Assembly: GCF_003171515.1 (NCBI RefSeq)
Contig: NC_089390.1
Coordinates: 3,162,001 to 3,226,000, forward strand
DNA length: 64,000 bases
Source of the DNA: Pyrenophora tritici-repentis
Lineage: Eukaryota > Ascomycota > Dothideomycetes > Pleosporales > Pleosporaceae
Direction: 5' to 3'
This document shows, in pieces, positions 44,403 through 57,639 of this stretch (its first letter is position 1; every line of letters starts with the position of its first letter). Position numbers and translations under genes: made by a program. The notes below the pieces were generated by a model, which was given only the letters and a program-made list of their open reading frames with translations, had not been told where the DNA came from and did no database searches.

Positions 44403-46930
44403 TTAGATGTAATCAAGAAGCACATTTGTCTTGGCTGGTTAGAGGAAGCGACCATGTAGTTTGACAATGAGAGCGTGTGGTGGTGTGGTTGCTTACTTCC
44501 GCAGCACCCTGCGCTGTGTTGTGGCGGACCGAGGCGCCGCCTAGAATCCGATTTGACAAGTGACGAGTATGGGGCGTGGCGAGTGAAAAGAAAGTCTGGC
44601 ATACAGTAATTGGCCAAAAGTTGGGATTTGCGCGAAGAAAGGCCGTTATGACCCGCATGGTCAGGCGATGATTCTTTCTTCAGGGCCCGCACCCCCCCGT
44701 CGGGTCTGGGTGTAACAGCTGGCGTTGGAGGACTGTCATTGCTTTACTGTGCCACATTTGTGCGGGTTGGCGAAAGTTTATCGGGCGGCTGCAGCATTGC
44801 CATGGGCGAGCATGATGCCCTCTTGGGTCAGGGCACGCATCAAGTCGATAGTGGCTTTGTTCTTTTGGCCGGGCATTGTCGTGGTCGGCGAGAATCAAGG
44901 TTATCAAGCAATTCTTCGGGGCGGGGAGATGCCGTTGGATCAGCCATGGCCCAAAAACCTTGTGCACCTGTGCGTGATCAACTGTACGCACGATAGAGTT
45001 CCCGGCGTCTATCGAAGGTCGGGTAAGTTTTGACACTGACAGGCGACCGCGCATAAGTCGGCGCATTGGGTGAAGGGCCCAAACCTCAGACGATTAAGGT
45101 CCGAGGCAGGGATAGGGGCCTTGACGCACGTCATCCCTCGAGGAGATTTCTTCGCGGGACAAGTCGTCTTCTCCACTCCTGGCCATGTACCGTAATGGTA
45201 AGGGTGCAGGCCAGTCCCCATTTAGCGCAAACGCCGCGAGACATGATCAATCAATTGATAATCCTGCTGCGGCTGCGTCGCGACGGACAAGCTGCGGAGT
45301 GCCCGACGGCCTTCTAGAAGCCGCCACAGTTGCTTTTCCTCCATGGTCGCATCCAAGGCCTCATGTCTGCATCCATGGCATCGGGCTGGGTTTCGCGTTA
45401 CTCAGGCACAGCAGCAGGCGAATTTTAGCATGCCAACGGCTTTTTGATATTCAACGCGTCCCGAATAGGACGACGCAATCTCACGGCCCAAAGTCTCTTG
45501 GGATTGTCAATGAAGATCAGCAGGCTGAACAAGTGAAAAGGTTTAGGCCAACGGCTGCGGCGTGGCAGCTTTGGGAGCGGCACAGTCTGGGCAAGCTATC
45601 GCTGCAGTCGGGTAGATGCACGTCGTCACATTTCATATCTCGGTAAACGGCTTCGTCGTAATGGTGTATAGTAGCAACCCTCCGGACGGAAATTTCTCGC
45701 TCCGTGGCGGGCCTGAGCAGTCTTTGAAAGGGGAGGGGTGAGCGAGACATGTGGGGCTTGGTCACCACACATGACGAGAGAGACTGCAGGGCGCCTTGAA
45801 TGCCGCTGGCCGCTGGCCGCTGTGCTGTCGGTGTCGGCACACGAGCTACCAGTACGATAGTGATGGTAAAAGGCACCGAGGTCTGCATGGCAGCGGTGCT
45901 CGGCCCGCACCCAGTCGCACATCGAGTATGGGCCAAGGGCGGGCTCACATGCAAGGACCCCCAGCATGAAGGTCAGGTCAGCGAGGGGCCCTGGTTGCCA
46001 CTACTTTTGGCACAATGTGTCCTGAGCACCGGTTCGTAGATCCCGCCGCAGGCGTGTCGTGATATCTGGGTCCTGGTGAGCTGACTGACTCGTGGCGATA
46101 TCGTCACCAAGGAGTGGCGGATATGGATACAGTATCTATGTACTTTGTCCAGTACAGCCTCGCCATCGCCAGCGTGTTCGCAGGCGGTCGCATCGCATGC
46201 AGACAGCCGGCCTCGATTCAGCTGCGCAGCACCACAGCGGCAAGGCCCGCCACAGTAGGACGGCATTCCCGGCGCCCTGGACAGGCCGTTGTGTGCATGC
46301 CGTAGTTAGCCTCGGGCAATCGTAACGAGAGAGATTGAAAGCAATCTACAGGCGATATAAGACCTGCTCTTAACGTCGACATTTCCGCTATCTAAGATTA
46401 TTTTTGGACCACAGTAAGCCTCGACGAGGCTAAATCAAAGGCCAGGTTCTGGCCTCTCTCGGCTGGCATGATATTTTCCGCGCCGGGTCCAATCACGCCC
46501 AACTCCCCTGCCCACCGACTCACACATGTGCAGCTTGTCTTTTCAGTCCCAGTCCCAGCCGGAACACTTGCCCCGATACAAAAGGAAGAAAAGGTCCTGC
46601 AGGCCCCGAGTCAGGCACCCTGCGTGTTGGATCGCGGACCTTTCCGCAACAAGCACAGCGACTATCTGCCTATGACTATGATGCGTTTGGAGCCATGTCC
46701 TTTGCCCATGGATCTGCTGCGTCTTGGTCTCGCTTCAAAGCAATACTTACATAGGCTATTCCAAATTGTCCTGACGAATATCACGACTGATATGGACCCG
46801 TACAAGAATCCTCGTTCCAGCAGTACCGTACCGCGAGCAGGAGCCACACTTGGTGAGTACATATATAGGCATGTATATACACCCGCCGTGACCGTAACTG
46901 TGCCCGTGCCCTAGACGCGGGCATCGATCT

Positions 46931-46975
46931 TCACGGCTCACGGCTCACGGCTCACGGCTCACGGCTCTCGGCTCA
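46931..46975. repeat. 7-bp tandem repeat (TCACGGC)
   Basis: Five perfect TCACGGC units, a sixth with one change (TCTCGGC), then a partial unit. Confidence 0.9.
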
Positions 46976-49088
46976 GGCTACCGCTACTCCGTGTTGAGTT
47001 GACGTGGGCGCTGGCCCATCCAACTGGTGCAGCGTCAAGTGTTTGTCCTGCCGCAGTCGTTGTTGCAGGTGTGCGGTGTGAAGGAGGGGCGCTCGGACCC
47101 TCCTGCCTATTTCTCCCTCTCTCGTGTCGTCCCGAGGTCAAGAGGCCACGACACTGACATTCACGTCGACCGGTGCACAACAACCCATACTTCGGCCCCG
47201 CATCGTCAATGCTGTTGGTGCACGCTCCAATAAGATGAGCGCAGTGACCTATCGCCGACGATGCCGTGGTCAAGTCGGACTCGGACAGTTTACGGGCAGA
47301 TCGTCGACGGCGCCAGGTTTCGATCGATTATATCCACCGGAGTTTTTTTTTTGCATGTGCTATCCTAATGCGACACGGCTGGGGGACGGCTATAGTGGTC
47401 ACAAATTATACCTCTGGCTTATTTCGACTACGGCACTATGAGAACCGCATTGAAACGCCACGGTTTAGCGCATCCTGGGGCGACTGTTCAAGTGGTGATT
47501 GCTGTACAGGCTGGGTGCAAGATCGTCTGCACTGCAGGCAGTCCGCTGTTTGATCTATTGCGCACTCTCAGCACTGTGCATACACAAGTACATGGAAGCA
47601 CTGACTAGACGTGTGCGCCTCATTATGACCTGTACAGAAGCCTCTTTTTGCTCAGCAATAGACTATAGACACTATAGACTACGGGGACATATGTCGTCGG
47701 ATACAGCTTACCGCCGCTCGCGTATGCTGGTCCAGAGCAGGACTGCATCTGCCAGATCCATGACCCGCACCATACGAGCCTACAGGGCCGGCGCTATGCA
47801 CCTAGAAATAGCGTGTCGCAACGCAGCCCTCTGCACCCCAGAGACATGTTGAATGTTTATACTTCAGGGGCCGTCTTTGTTTGGGGGCCTTGCTTTTCGA
47901 CTCGTTCAAACAAAGTATATCGACGGATTTCTCCACTCGACGAACAGGAACAGCGTCGCATTGCTCAGCCATATCCGTAACGCGGCGTCGATCGCAGCAG
48001 CGGGCGCGCCCCAATGTCTTGGGTGTCGAGCAGCTAAGATCAAAGTTTGCGCCAGGTGTGTGCGTCATCGGACAGCGGCGATGCTACTGTCGCGACATGG
48101 AGACCCTGAGCAAGCTTCCCCCAGTAGGCCATGCAGTGCAGCCGCCACGAGGCGAGAGCTTCCGCTGCGGCCGTCGGTACGTGTGGGAAAAAGACGTGCT
48201 AGGTGATCAGTGCAGTGGTTGGCTTGAAGGGTCCGGAAGCCCAACTGACAGTGACAAGCGTGTCCATAACGTAGTGCACCATAACAGCGGGCCTGTCACT
48301 ACGAGCCACAATGCATACCTCAGCGTACCTCACGCCTGCCACCTGCCACCCCCCCCCCTTGCACCTCATGGCGGCTCCTGATTCCCTACCTTGTCCCGTG
48401 TTTTGGCTTCTTCATTGCCCATCTCGGATCAGTACCCCGGGCGTCCCCAACTTGTGGCCGAACAAGCAACAGAGAGCAATGACGGGGTCGCACATAAGCG
48501 TAGGCTGCGCATTAAGGGCGCCCGACTTTATGCTATGCCTCGATGGAAAGTTTGCCTGGGCGCCTGCAAAACAATGGTGCAATAGCGCGCAGAGGCGCGA
48601 GCCACATCTCGTTAGCACATCCCGGCTGGAGGACGGTGCGGAAAGCAGGGGGTCGAGCAGCCTCTGACCAGGCTCCCCAACCCGCTGAGCCCATGCATGC
48701 TACCAACTGACGGCCGTGCATAGATGCTTCCGCGGGTACATCGACCGACTGGGAAAGCCGGCCTAGCAGCAAATGTCCAAGAACCATCAGCCGAACGAGG
48801 GAGGCATGTAGTCGTCCCCGAGACGCGTCCTTCCCTGCTCCCGTTGCCCGGAACTCATCGTGGCTCCCGTCTCCTGGATGGCCCCGTCATGCACGACTTG
48901 ACAGGGATTTAGCAAAGATCTGGGTGTAGAATCCCCATAACCGATTGTAGTTATTACTGGGGAATGTCCGCCGAGTGGGCACATGTCTGCTCTGCTCTTT
49001 TACGACTTGCCCTTCCAGTTTCCCCATTGGTCCCACAAACCCATCACCATCATCGCCTCGCCTCTTCCTTCTCCTCGTCCCATCACCT

Positions 49089-49116
49089 GCAGCTTGCAGC
49101 TTGCAGCTTGCAGCTC
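49089..49116. repeat. 7-bp tandem repeat (GCAGCTT)
   Basis: Three perfect GCAGCTT units and a fourth ending in C. Each contains AGCT. Confidence 0.9.
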
Positions 49117-49605
49117 TAGTCGAGCCCTATCCAACACTGGTCCGGCGCATTCCCCTTTGCTACCCCAGCCCACTGCTTTCCTTGTGACCGTCCAAGACCG
49201 AGGACACGGCCATATCAAAAAGGTATTTTGCCAGACCTTTTTTTTTCTTTGCCTCTAAATCCTGTTGGCATGCATCAGGCTCCACCTAGGCTTGTCAACC
49301 GCCGCCGCATCGGCATTGATAATGCGTTGGCATACCCAAGTGCCATTCGCACCTGTTTTGGTCCTGCACCGAATTACCACCTTTTGTCCGTTGTCTTGAT
49401 TTCCTCGCCTCTTCATCAGCTTACCCTAGTCTCCATGTAGGCCTATCTCAATTGCAACACCAACCCCATTTCCATAACGTGCTCCATCTTGCTCCGCAAA
49501 TCGAGGCGCCGTGTGTGGGCTTACCAAGCTATTCGCTCCAGCTGCCCTTCCGCACAGTTGAGCTCCCGCTGCTGACGCGGCGTTTGAGCGCACAGTGGCC
49601 AAACT

Positions 49606-51678
49606 ATGCAGAGCCTGTCTTTACCAGGTCCGACCTCACTCCTTTCTACGCCATTTGGGCGGCCTGCAGAAGCTGAAGACGGCCTGGCCAAGTTCCGGTC
49701 CAAGTTCAGTCCTCACAGGCCTGAGCATCAAGGTTACCCATCCCCGCCCATGTCAGAACCTCATTCCCCATCTCGTCGACCAACACAGCCCGTTGAATCC
49801 GCGCGCTATTCCTATCCTCCGGCTGTGGGCGTTTCCCAAAGGCAGGACAGTCTGACTCAACCACCTGCTTCGTCATCAGTATACGAGCCACGATCTGGAT
49901 CCATCTCGCATAGCCTTCCCTCACAGCGACCGCTGTACCCTGGAGATCCCCAGCATCGGGGCCAAGCGCCTCATTACCACCACGGCCGTGCCCTCGAGCA
50001 CCAATCCTACGGACATGGCATCCCGAACAGCTACAGCTATGGCTACCAAAATGCCAGCCTGCCTCCTTACGCTGGACTTCAGCACACGGGGCCAATGGTG
50101 CAACAAGGCGCCATGATTGCACCACCCCCAGCAAGGCCAACGAAACCAGCAAGAAGAACAAAGGCTCATGTTGCATCGGCTTGCGTCAATTGTAAAAAGG
50201 CGCATCTCAGCTGCGACGTTCAACGACCCTGTGGCCGTTGCGTCGCTTCTGGCAAACAGGTTAGTTTCCCATAGAATGCATCACGCTTGTGCTTTGACAA
50301 GCTAATCCATCTCCTACAGGACACATGCAAAGATGTGCAACACAAGAAGAGAGGAAGGCCGCGGCTGAGAGACGACAGAGAGTTTACCAGAACAGACGAG
50401 GGGAGAGCACCGCCTAGCCAGCTCTTGGGCGCGCCGCCTACCTCTGAAGCACCACCACATCAGCCTCCTTATGGCGCGCCATTGTACCGGCCCTCCGACC
50501 AGCGTGTTCTGGGGGGCACTGCGCATCACCGAGATGTGCCGAGCGCCATTTCGCATCCGGGTGCGCCGGCAACCAGAGATGCCACCAGCAATGTCGGCGA
50601 CTACGGCGGTGCAGTGCTACCTCCTTTATACAGTGCCGGACCGAATGCGGCCTACCAAAAACTGCCGGTCGCGTATCTGAACTTGGATCTGGTTATTCAA
50701 AAGACCAATCAGGCTTTCGCAGATTTGGTATCGTTCCTGGGAGACATTAGGGGTAAACACCTCGGCGATCTTTTGGAAGCGCGACAGAACGAGAGTCTGC
50801 AGCGTCTGCGCAACGAATTGCGCGATGAACGCGACGAGCGTGAGCCAACCTATATGGCGCCCATTACCCCGGTTGGACAGGATCCTATGCGTGCAGTGAT
50901 GGAGTCTGTAGCTGATCAGGATATTGACCATGTCACCCAGGGCTTTACAAGCAGGTCCATTTTTTTGAGTTTCCGGGTTCCTGCCGGTGGGCAGTACCAA
51001 TCTCTGCAAGTCCAGATACGGCTTGCAAAGACGTCACTGTACTTTGTCACCCTGGTTGTTTGCTCACCACCAAGGCTGACAGCTCCACCTCTTTTGACAC
51101 AGCAGTTGGCCCCTCCGACACCAAGACATGGCTCACAGAGCAACTCGGCGCCAACGACGGCTACTGTCACGCAGTTTACGCCACACCAACCTCGTCGGCC
51201 ATCTTCGACTAGCTCCGCGCCCAACTCACCCTTCTTCAATTTTTCATCTATCCGTACTTCACTCCCGGCCTTCAGTCCTAGCTCTTACAGCAGCAGTCCC
51301 TCACGTCGGTACTCGCCAATCGCTAGCGGAGCAGAGTCAGCATATTTTCCAACATACCAACCGCCCCCGCAGCTCACTTCAAACACCTACCCCTCCCCTT
51401 ACGCGGTAAATGCTAGATTGCCAGCGGCGACGTCGGAGCCACTCAGAGAGCCCAATCGTCCAGCACGCCTTGAAGGTTTACACCTGCCACCCATACGAAC
51501 TGGGCCGCCACCACTAGGTTCACCTTTACACATTGAAACTGGGCCTATCGCTCTGCAACACGAACGCGAACGTGTGAGGCCACGAGATTCCCCTCCGAGC
51601 GGAGCCGAGCAACGAAGGCCTGAGTCTCCTGAGACGGGAAAGCGGAGGCGCTTGAATATCCACGAGGTACTTGAATAG
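49606..51678 (+). CDS. Zn2Cys6 transcription factor with PAS-like region
   Basis: Two exons (49606-50259 and 50320-51678) encode 670 residues. A Pro/Ser/Tyr-rich N-terminus precedes the binuclear zinc cluster at residues 193-221: C-x2-C-x6-C-x5-C-x2-C-x8-C (ACVNCKKAHLSCDVQ.., ending DTC). The intron sits between the fifth and sixth Cys, so neither exon alone shows a full cluster. A basic KKRGRPRLR, AT-hook-like, follows at once. Residues ~310-380 (PVAYLNLDLVIQKTNQAFAD, FLGDIRGKHLGDLL) look like a PAS fold, which occurs in a known subgroup of such regulators. The rest is Pro/Ser-rich and disordered, ending in GKRRRLNIHEVLE. Targets are unknown. An extra upstream exon cannot be excluded. Confidence 0.88.
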
Positions 51679-53494
51679 GAAGGAGAGAGTAGCCATGCGT
51701 ACCTGAGACGTACGTGACATGCAAGGGCAATGGAAATATCTTTTGCCAAGCTTGCGGCGGGGTTCAAGGCAGGGACTTTATGTCTCAACAATTGGGCGTT
51801 GTATAGCGATGGTGTAAGACGGGTTTCCCTGGTTCGACTGAAACGGTACAACGACATGTGCTACACACGGGACAACGACAACTGGTACTCCCGAGCTGGT
51901 CATTCTTTCTTCGATTTCGTCATCGGGTCGTTGGCATTCTTTTGCGGTTCGTCAATTCGCTTCGCATAGTCCCGTGCATTTATCACTCGCTCTTGTTGTT
52001 CACCCATCTGCGCTGGGTTTGCCATGGCACGTTCGCATAGCATAAGCACCTTGGGATACCACACTGGCTCTTCGCTTCCTCTTATTCTTTTTTCTTCTCT
52101 CCCCGTGCTTTCCGATTCAACTCGTTTTTATCGCTCTGCTCCGCGATTTACCTCGTATTCGTCGGTCGTTGCTTCCCTTTGTGGGCATGATAAGCACCCT
52201 ATCCATGCTTGAAAGCAGCGGCATCCAACGGCGTTTTGCCCCATTCCAAAAAGAAGAAAAAAGGGACACGGAAAGACACATACCTGTTTGCCCTTTATAC
52301 ATGGGACCACGGGCTAGTTTTGTACTACAGATAGGGGATCCGTGCGTTCGCGTTGGTGTTTCAGCATGTTGACCGGGATCCAAGTCGCTGGAACACTTTT
52401 GCATTCCTTCAACTGCGCTTTCTTTCCCAGCATATATGTACTCGCACTCGCACTCGCTTGTACACTGTCTCTTACTGCAAAACGGTCGTCGATTGCGAAC
52501 GTTTTTCCTTGTTCTCGAGAGAGTAATGCTCGCATCTTTGGGTACGCACGGCTGTTTTGGGGAGGGGTGTTGCATTTCGGTTCGAGGGATCTGTCTGCAT
52601 GTCCCGGTCCTTCTGGTGCGCAATGCAGGTCAGCAAAGATCACAACATGTGGGGGCTGATGGTGCCGCTCTTCTGGGAAATGCCCTTGTGAAGAAGGGCG
52701 GGCGGAGAATCATCCATAGAATGAGGCGAGAGGCGTTTTTTTTTCCTTTTCTATTCCTGGACCCTTTTCTGCCCATTATACTCAAGGCCTACCGCCGGTT
52801 TGAAAGTCTACACATATGCGGCGTCAATAGTAGGGGCTTCGCAAGAGGCAAGGGACCATTTTTCTTTGTCAATGGGAAATATGGCTGCTAGGCCAGTTGG
52901 GCGGATGATACCCTTTTCCTATCACATCACGTTTTATCGACATCATGTATACATAAAGAAGACATTTCTCATGGTAACAGTAGTAGAGCTAGCTACGCTA
53001 TTTACACTCTGTATATATAAGAATCATACAGTAGGTACATGGACATTTCGTCTCAGACAAGCCGTGTTAGTCGTGTGTTACATACAACTTGTTTATGAGT
53101 TGCACAAGTTGACCCGCAGTAGCACAGGGCTTTCAGAGTGAAACGCTACTGCTCACTTGCGCGTGCTTTGACCAGAAGTATAAAGCATCCCATTTTTTGG
53201 GTCTACCAAGTGGCTGTGGCAGAGATAAGAACATGAGAGAGGCTCAAGAGGTGGGTGAAACATGGGTTTCGTGAACTTGTCGTCATGATTACAGAAAGTA
53301 TATGCAGAAGGAAAAACAAGTGGGTATCGAGGCGTGGAAAGGCAATCGGAAGCAGTCGGGCGTTCGCCGCGTCTTGGATGCTCGCTGCGAGGTTCTCCGG
53401 GTGGAAAAAGGCGGGCTATATCCGCACATGCAAGATACAGGAGTGGTCAGCTGGTGATGCGCAAATAGTCGAGATCGCGTCTACTGCGACACAT
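51679..53494. other. 1.8 kb convergent intergenic region
   Basis: Downstream sides of the Zn2Cys6 gene and the J-protein gene. It is long for a convergent region, but no gene, RNA or repeat could be supported. Confidence 0.45.
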
Positions 53495-54228
53495 TCAACC
53501 CAGAGCCTTGACCTTCTTCTTCTTCTTTTTGGTACCATCAGCAGCTTCGGGCTTCTTCCCCTGCTGAAAGTCCCTCCAACTGTTGATCCTGGTATCCCTC
53601 GTCTTCTCCCAGGCCTCATCCTGCTCCCTCTTCCTCTTGCGCTCCTTCATCTCCTCTTCTTCCTTCTTTTGTGCCCTACCCTCTTCGCGCATGGCGGCCT
53701 TCATTTGCCGCTGCTTCCGCATCTCGTTGTCCCTAATCACCCAAATGACCTTCTGCCTCCACTCTTTGGCAAACTCCTCGCCACGCGTCTCCTCGTCGTC
53801 GGCCGTGAGCTTCTTTTCGCGCATGAGCAGCATACGCGCATCGGCAATGTTCTCGTCTAGCTCGGCCCGCAGTTTCTCATCGAGTAGGACAGTCTGGGCT
53901 TTCTTGAGGCGGTCAAAGGCATCGGGGGCAAGCTCGTTCTTGGTCTTGTCAGGATGGATGAGGAGTGACTTGGCACGGTAGACTTTCTTGATATCGGATT
54001 CGGGGACACCGGGCTGGAGGTCGAGGACAGCGTAGGCGTCAAGGCTGAAGACGCTGCGGATGCCTATAGCTGTTAGTGGGCTTTTTGAGTGTATGCGACC
54101 GCGACTTACGCTCAATCTCAGCGTCCTGCGAAGAGTTAGCCATGTCGTATATAGAGCTGGTGGATGCAAGTTACCTTATCCATCTCCTTTCCGATGCCCG
54201 CAAGCTCGGCATCGATATCGTCCGTCAT
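53495..54228 (-). CDS. J-domain protein, DNAJC8/Spf31-like
   Basis: Three exons (54228-54175, 54125-54110, 54063-53495) encode 212 residues; the middle exon is 16 nt. Splicing gives MTDDIDAELAGIGKEMDK-DAEIE-RIRSVFSLDAYAVLDLQPG. The J domain covers ~27-90 with the HPD tripeptide in LLIHPDKTKNELAPDAFDRL. It is followed by a long, highly charged helix (MREEGRAQKKEEEEMKERKRKRE) and a Lys-rich end (KKKKKKVKALG). Such proteins stimulate Hsp70; human DNAJC8 and fission yeast Spf31 are associated with the spliceosome. The nuclear role is inferred from overall layout. Shares a 343-bp promoter with DBP4. Confidence 0.9.
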
Positions 54229-54571
54229 GCTGAAGTTGTGGGCGTGTTATTCTACAGCTATCAAGCTTACAGCCTTCACCTGCTACCAAGTACAGGTCCA
54301 AGTCAGTTCGGGCCGGAGGGGGAAGTTGAAATTAAATTGGAATCGCAGAAAACGAGTGTGATAGTATTTGGGGTATACCAAGTACTTTTCTGCGCAGTGC
54401 TGGGTGGATGATGACGGTGACTGGGAAAGCGCGAAGCTCGCCATCAGACGCCTAGCTGGATCCCCGCGGCGAAGAAGAGCACGGGCCGTTCGCACGTCTC
54501 CACCAAAAAGTTCTCTCGCGATGCGACAGCACCAATCCCGAGTCGCGCTCAAGACACGATACAGCACTGAA
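54229..54571. promoter_or_regulatory. Divergent promoter, J-protein and DBP4 genes
   Basis: 343 bp between outward starts. GCGATGCG at 54518-54525 differs from the PAC element by one base. An upstream in-frame ATG for DBP4 lies at 54521. Confidence 0.45.
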
Positions 54572-57075
54572 ATGGTTGCGCCTGGAATTACTGGTCGCAC
54601 ACGGCCTACCAAGGTCAAGAAGCGTGAAAACCTGCAAAAGAGGAAGCGTGACGATGTCGATGTCGAAAAGCTGGAACAAGCCGTCCAGGCACTGGTAGGA
54701 TTGCCAACACATTCAAGACGCATGCTGCATAGTTGGCTGGCTAACTGACTGACTGATTATAGGATACCAAACATGGCTCCTACAAAGACTTCACCGACCT
54801 ACCGCTATCTGATCCGACCAAGCAAGGCCTCAAGTCGTCGCATTTCGCCGTCATGACCGACGTCCAGGCAAAATCCATACCGCTAGCTCTCCAAGGGCAC
54901 GACATTCTCGGTGCAGCCAAGACTGGAAGTGGAAAGACTCTCTCTTTCATCATACCTGTGCTGGAAAACCTGTATCGGCTACAGCATATCGGGCCAGACG
55001 CCGGCTTGGGCGCGCTGATTCTGTCCCCAACACGAGAACTCGCAATTCAAATCTTCGACGTACTACGTAAGATTGGACGGCATGGGCATATGTTTGCGGC
55101 TGGGTTGTTGATAGGCGGCAAGAGTTTGAAAGACGAGAGAGAGGCTTTGACAAAGATGAATATTCTGGTAGCAACACCGGGCAGGATGCTGCAGCATCTG
55201 TCGCAAACAGCAGCCTTTAGTGTCGATGACCTGAAAATCCTGGTGCTGGACGAGGCAGATCGCATTCTAGACATGGGCTTCCAACGGGATGTGGACGCCA
55301 TCGTTGAATATCTTCCCAAAGAGAGGCAGACGTTGCTCTTCTCGGCCACACAATCCAAGAAGGTCTCCGATCTCGCACGATTGAGCCTCCAAGAGCCCGA
55401 ATATGTATCAGTACACGCCGAAGATAAAAGTGCAACGCCCAAAGGTCTCACTCAGAACTACATCATCTGCCCGCTGGAAGAGAAGCTGGACACATTGTGG
55501 AGTTTTATACAGGCGAGCAAGAAGTCCAAGATTCTCTGCTTCTTTTCGTCTGCTAAAACGGTCCGATTCGTCTACGAATCCTTCCGTCACATGCAGCCCG
55601 GTATACCACTACTGCACATCCACGGTCGCCAGAAACAAGGCGCTCGACTCGACACCACGGCCAAGTTTTCGGCAGCCAAGCACTCGTGTCTTTTTGCAAC
55701 GGATGTTGCAGCTCGAGGTCTAGATTTCCCCGCGGTTGACTTTGTGATACAAGTCGACTGCCCGGATGATGTGGATACTTATATTCACCGTGTCGGTCGA
55801 ACAGCACGATACAACCGAGAAGGGCGTGGTGTGCTGTTCCTAGCACCCAGCGAAGAGGAGGGCATGTTGAAACGGTTAGAGGCGAAGAGAGTGCCCGTTG
55901 AGGCGATCAATGTGAGACAAAAGAAGCGACAATCCATCAAGGACCAGCTACAGAACATGTGTTTTCAGGATCCGGCCCTGAAGTATCTTGGACAGAAGGC
56001 GTTCATGACACACGTCAAGTCGATCTATTTGCAAAAGGATAAAGAAGTCTTCAAACTGAAAGAGTACAATCTAGAAGCCTACGCTGCTAGCTTAGGTCTT
56101 CCGGGAACACCTAGAATCAAGTTCTTGAAAGACGACAACAGCAAGCAGAGGAAACAAGCATCACGACAAACTATCGAGGTTTCAGACTCGTCAGATGACG
56201 AAGAGATTCCCAAGGCAGATAAACCTGTGCGAACCAAGTACGATCGCATGTTCGAGCGGAAGAATCAGGATGTTCTGGCAGAGCACTACCAGAAGCTTGT
56301 CAGGAGTGGAGATGAAGGGGCTCCGACGGACGACTTCAGCGGCTCTGGGGCGAACAATGCAGCCGATGACGACTTCATGGCCGTCAAGCGAAGAATACCG
56401 GCTGACGATGAAGATGAGGACCTCGGTGATGGCCAAGGCCTACAAGTTCCCCCAGGAGGTCGTATTGTCCATATTGCGGGAGCCTCCCAACCGTTGGTCA
56501 TTGACAGCAATCGGCGCGAGAAACTGCTACAATCCAAGAAGAAGCTTACAAAACTCATGGACAAGGGCAAAAAGCTTATCTACGACGACGAAGGAAATCC
56601 TCACGAGGTTTACAAACTTGAAGACGAAGAGCAATTCCGTGCCAAGGGTCTGCCCGAAGACCAGCGACAGAAGTTCATTGAAGCAGCACGAGAGGTTGTG
56701 GAGACTGCTGATGTCGAAGATAAAGCAACAGCAAGAGCCAAGAGGAAGGAGAAACTGCGCAAGCGCAAAGAAAGGGAGAGGAATGAATTGGCAGGAGGCG
56801 ATGGTAACGATGCTGGTGTGGAACTGTCAGACCCTGGCGAGGATCTCCTGGCAAACTTTAGGGCGGATGCGGAATATAGTGATGATGATGGTGAGGATGA
56901 GGATGTGGAGGGAGAACAAGAAGAGAAGCCCAAGAAAGCCAAAAAGTGGTTCGAGTCTGATTCAGAGGATGAGGAGAAGACGAAAAAGAGGAAGAAGGCA
57001 AAGGCCACACACAGGGTGGAGGAGCCGGAGACGCTAGAGGACATGGAGGCTCTTGCTGCTGGTTTGCTGGGCTAA
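54572..57075 (+). CDS. DBP4: DEAD-box RNA helicase Dbp4/Hca4 (DDX10), ribosome biogenesis
   Basis: Two exons (54572-54694 and 54763-57075) encode 811 residues. I chose [20 protein letters not shown] as start; an in-frame ATG at 54521 would add 17 residues. The intron joins LEQAVQAL to [17 protein letters not shown]. The helicase core shows AKTGSGKT (93-100), PTRELA, TPGR, DEAD (204-207), [16 protein letters not shown] and [32 protein letters not shown] and [18 protein letters not shown] after the core are typical of Hca4/DDX10. The C-terminal half is acidic with Lys/Arg clusters and a [13 protein letters not shown] end. Dbp4 works in the nucleolar SSU processome, releasing U14 snoRNA during 18S rRNA maturation in yeast. 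Confidence 0.95.
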
Positions 57076-57639
57076 GTGCTGCTGAAGTTTTCGTTGCTTA
57101 AATACCATATATTTATGACGATGAGTGTTAGCCCTCGCGAAGATCAAGATGAAATTGACTCGATAAATTCATCAGCTTGCTGCTTAATTTCACAGGTACA
57201 ATGACTTTTGTCGCCGTTTTGGTCATTCTCTTCGCCCAAAATAGATCTGATCAATTAAGCCGATCGAAAATAGCGGGGGTACAACATGCAACGTCTTTTG
57301 CCTATATGCAGCATTGCATCACCCCTTCGTACCTAGCCCGACGGCCTGGTTCATGTATTGTCTGCCTCAATGATGTAGATCCGTTCCATATGCCCGCCAT
57401 CTACATTCATAACACGGGCATCAACTCAGACCCGCGTCTGTTGGGGCCATCTATTGTGCATGAGTATAGTAGTCTAGGCGAGGTGATGGGAGTAGATATA
57501 GTATTCCATACCCTACTCGCCGTCTCCAGGCCAGGAAAAAGATCAGCAGTCCAGTCCTTCTCTTACCTTCCAAGTTAGTCTAAGAGATTGATATCCTACG
57601 CAGTCAATCTGGTCTTACCAAAGACATCAATCCGCCATA
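57076..57639. other. Spacer between DBP4 and secreted-protein gene
   Basis: This is the 3' flank of DBP4 and promoter of the gene at 57640. No other feature is visible. Confidence 0.45.

Larger units (their letters stand above)
44403..49605. other. 5.2 kb non-coding region upstream of Zn2Cys6 gene
   Basis: No gene could be supported. All frames are short and of shadow-like composition. It holds a 7-bp tandem repeat (46931-46975), another (49089-49116), and toward its end a CT-rich, CCAAT-containing stretch (49000-49260) that looks like a promoter or 5' leader of the regulator at 49606. Long upstream regions are common for fungal regulatory genes. Confidence 0.45.
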
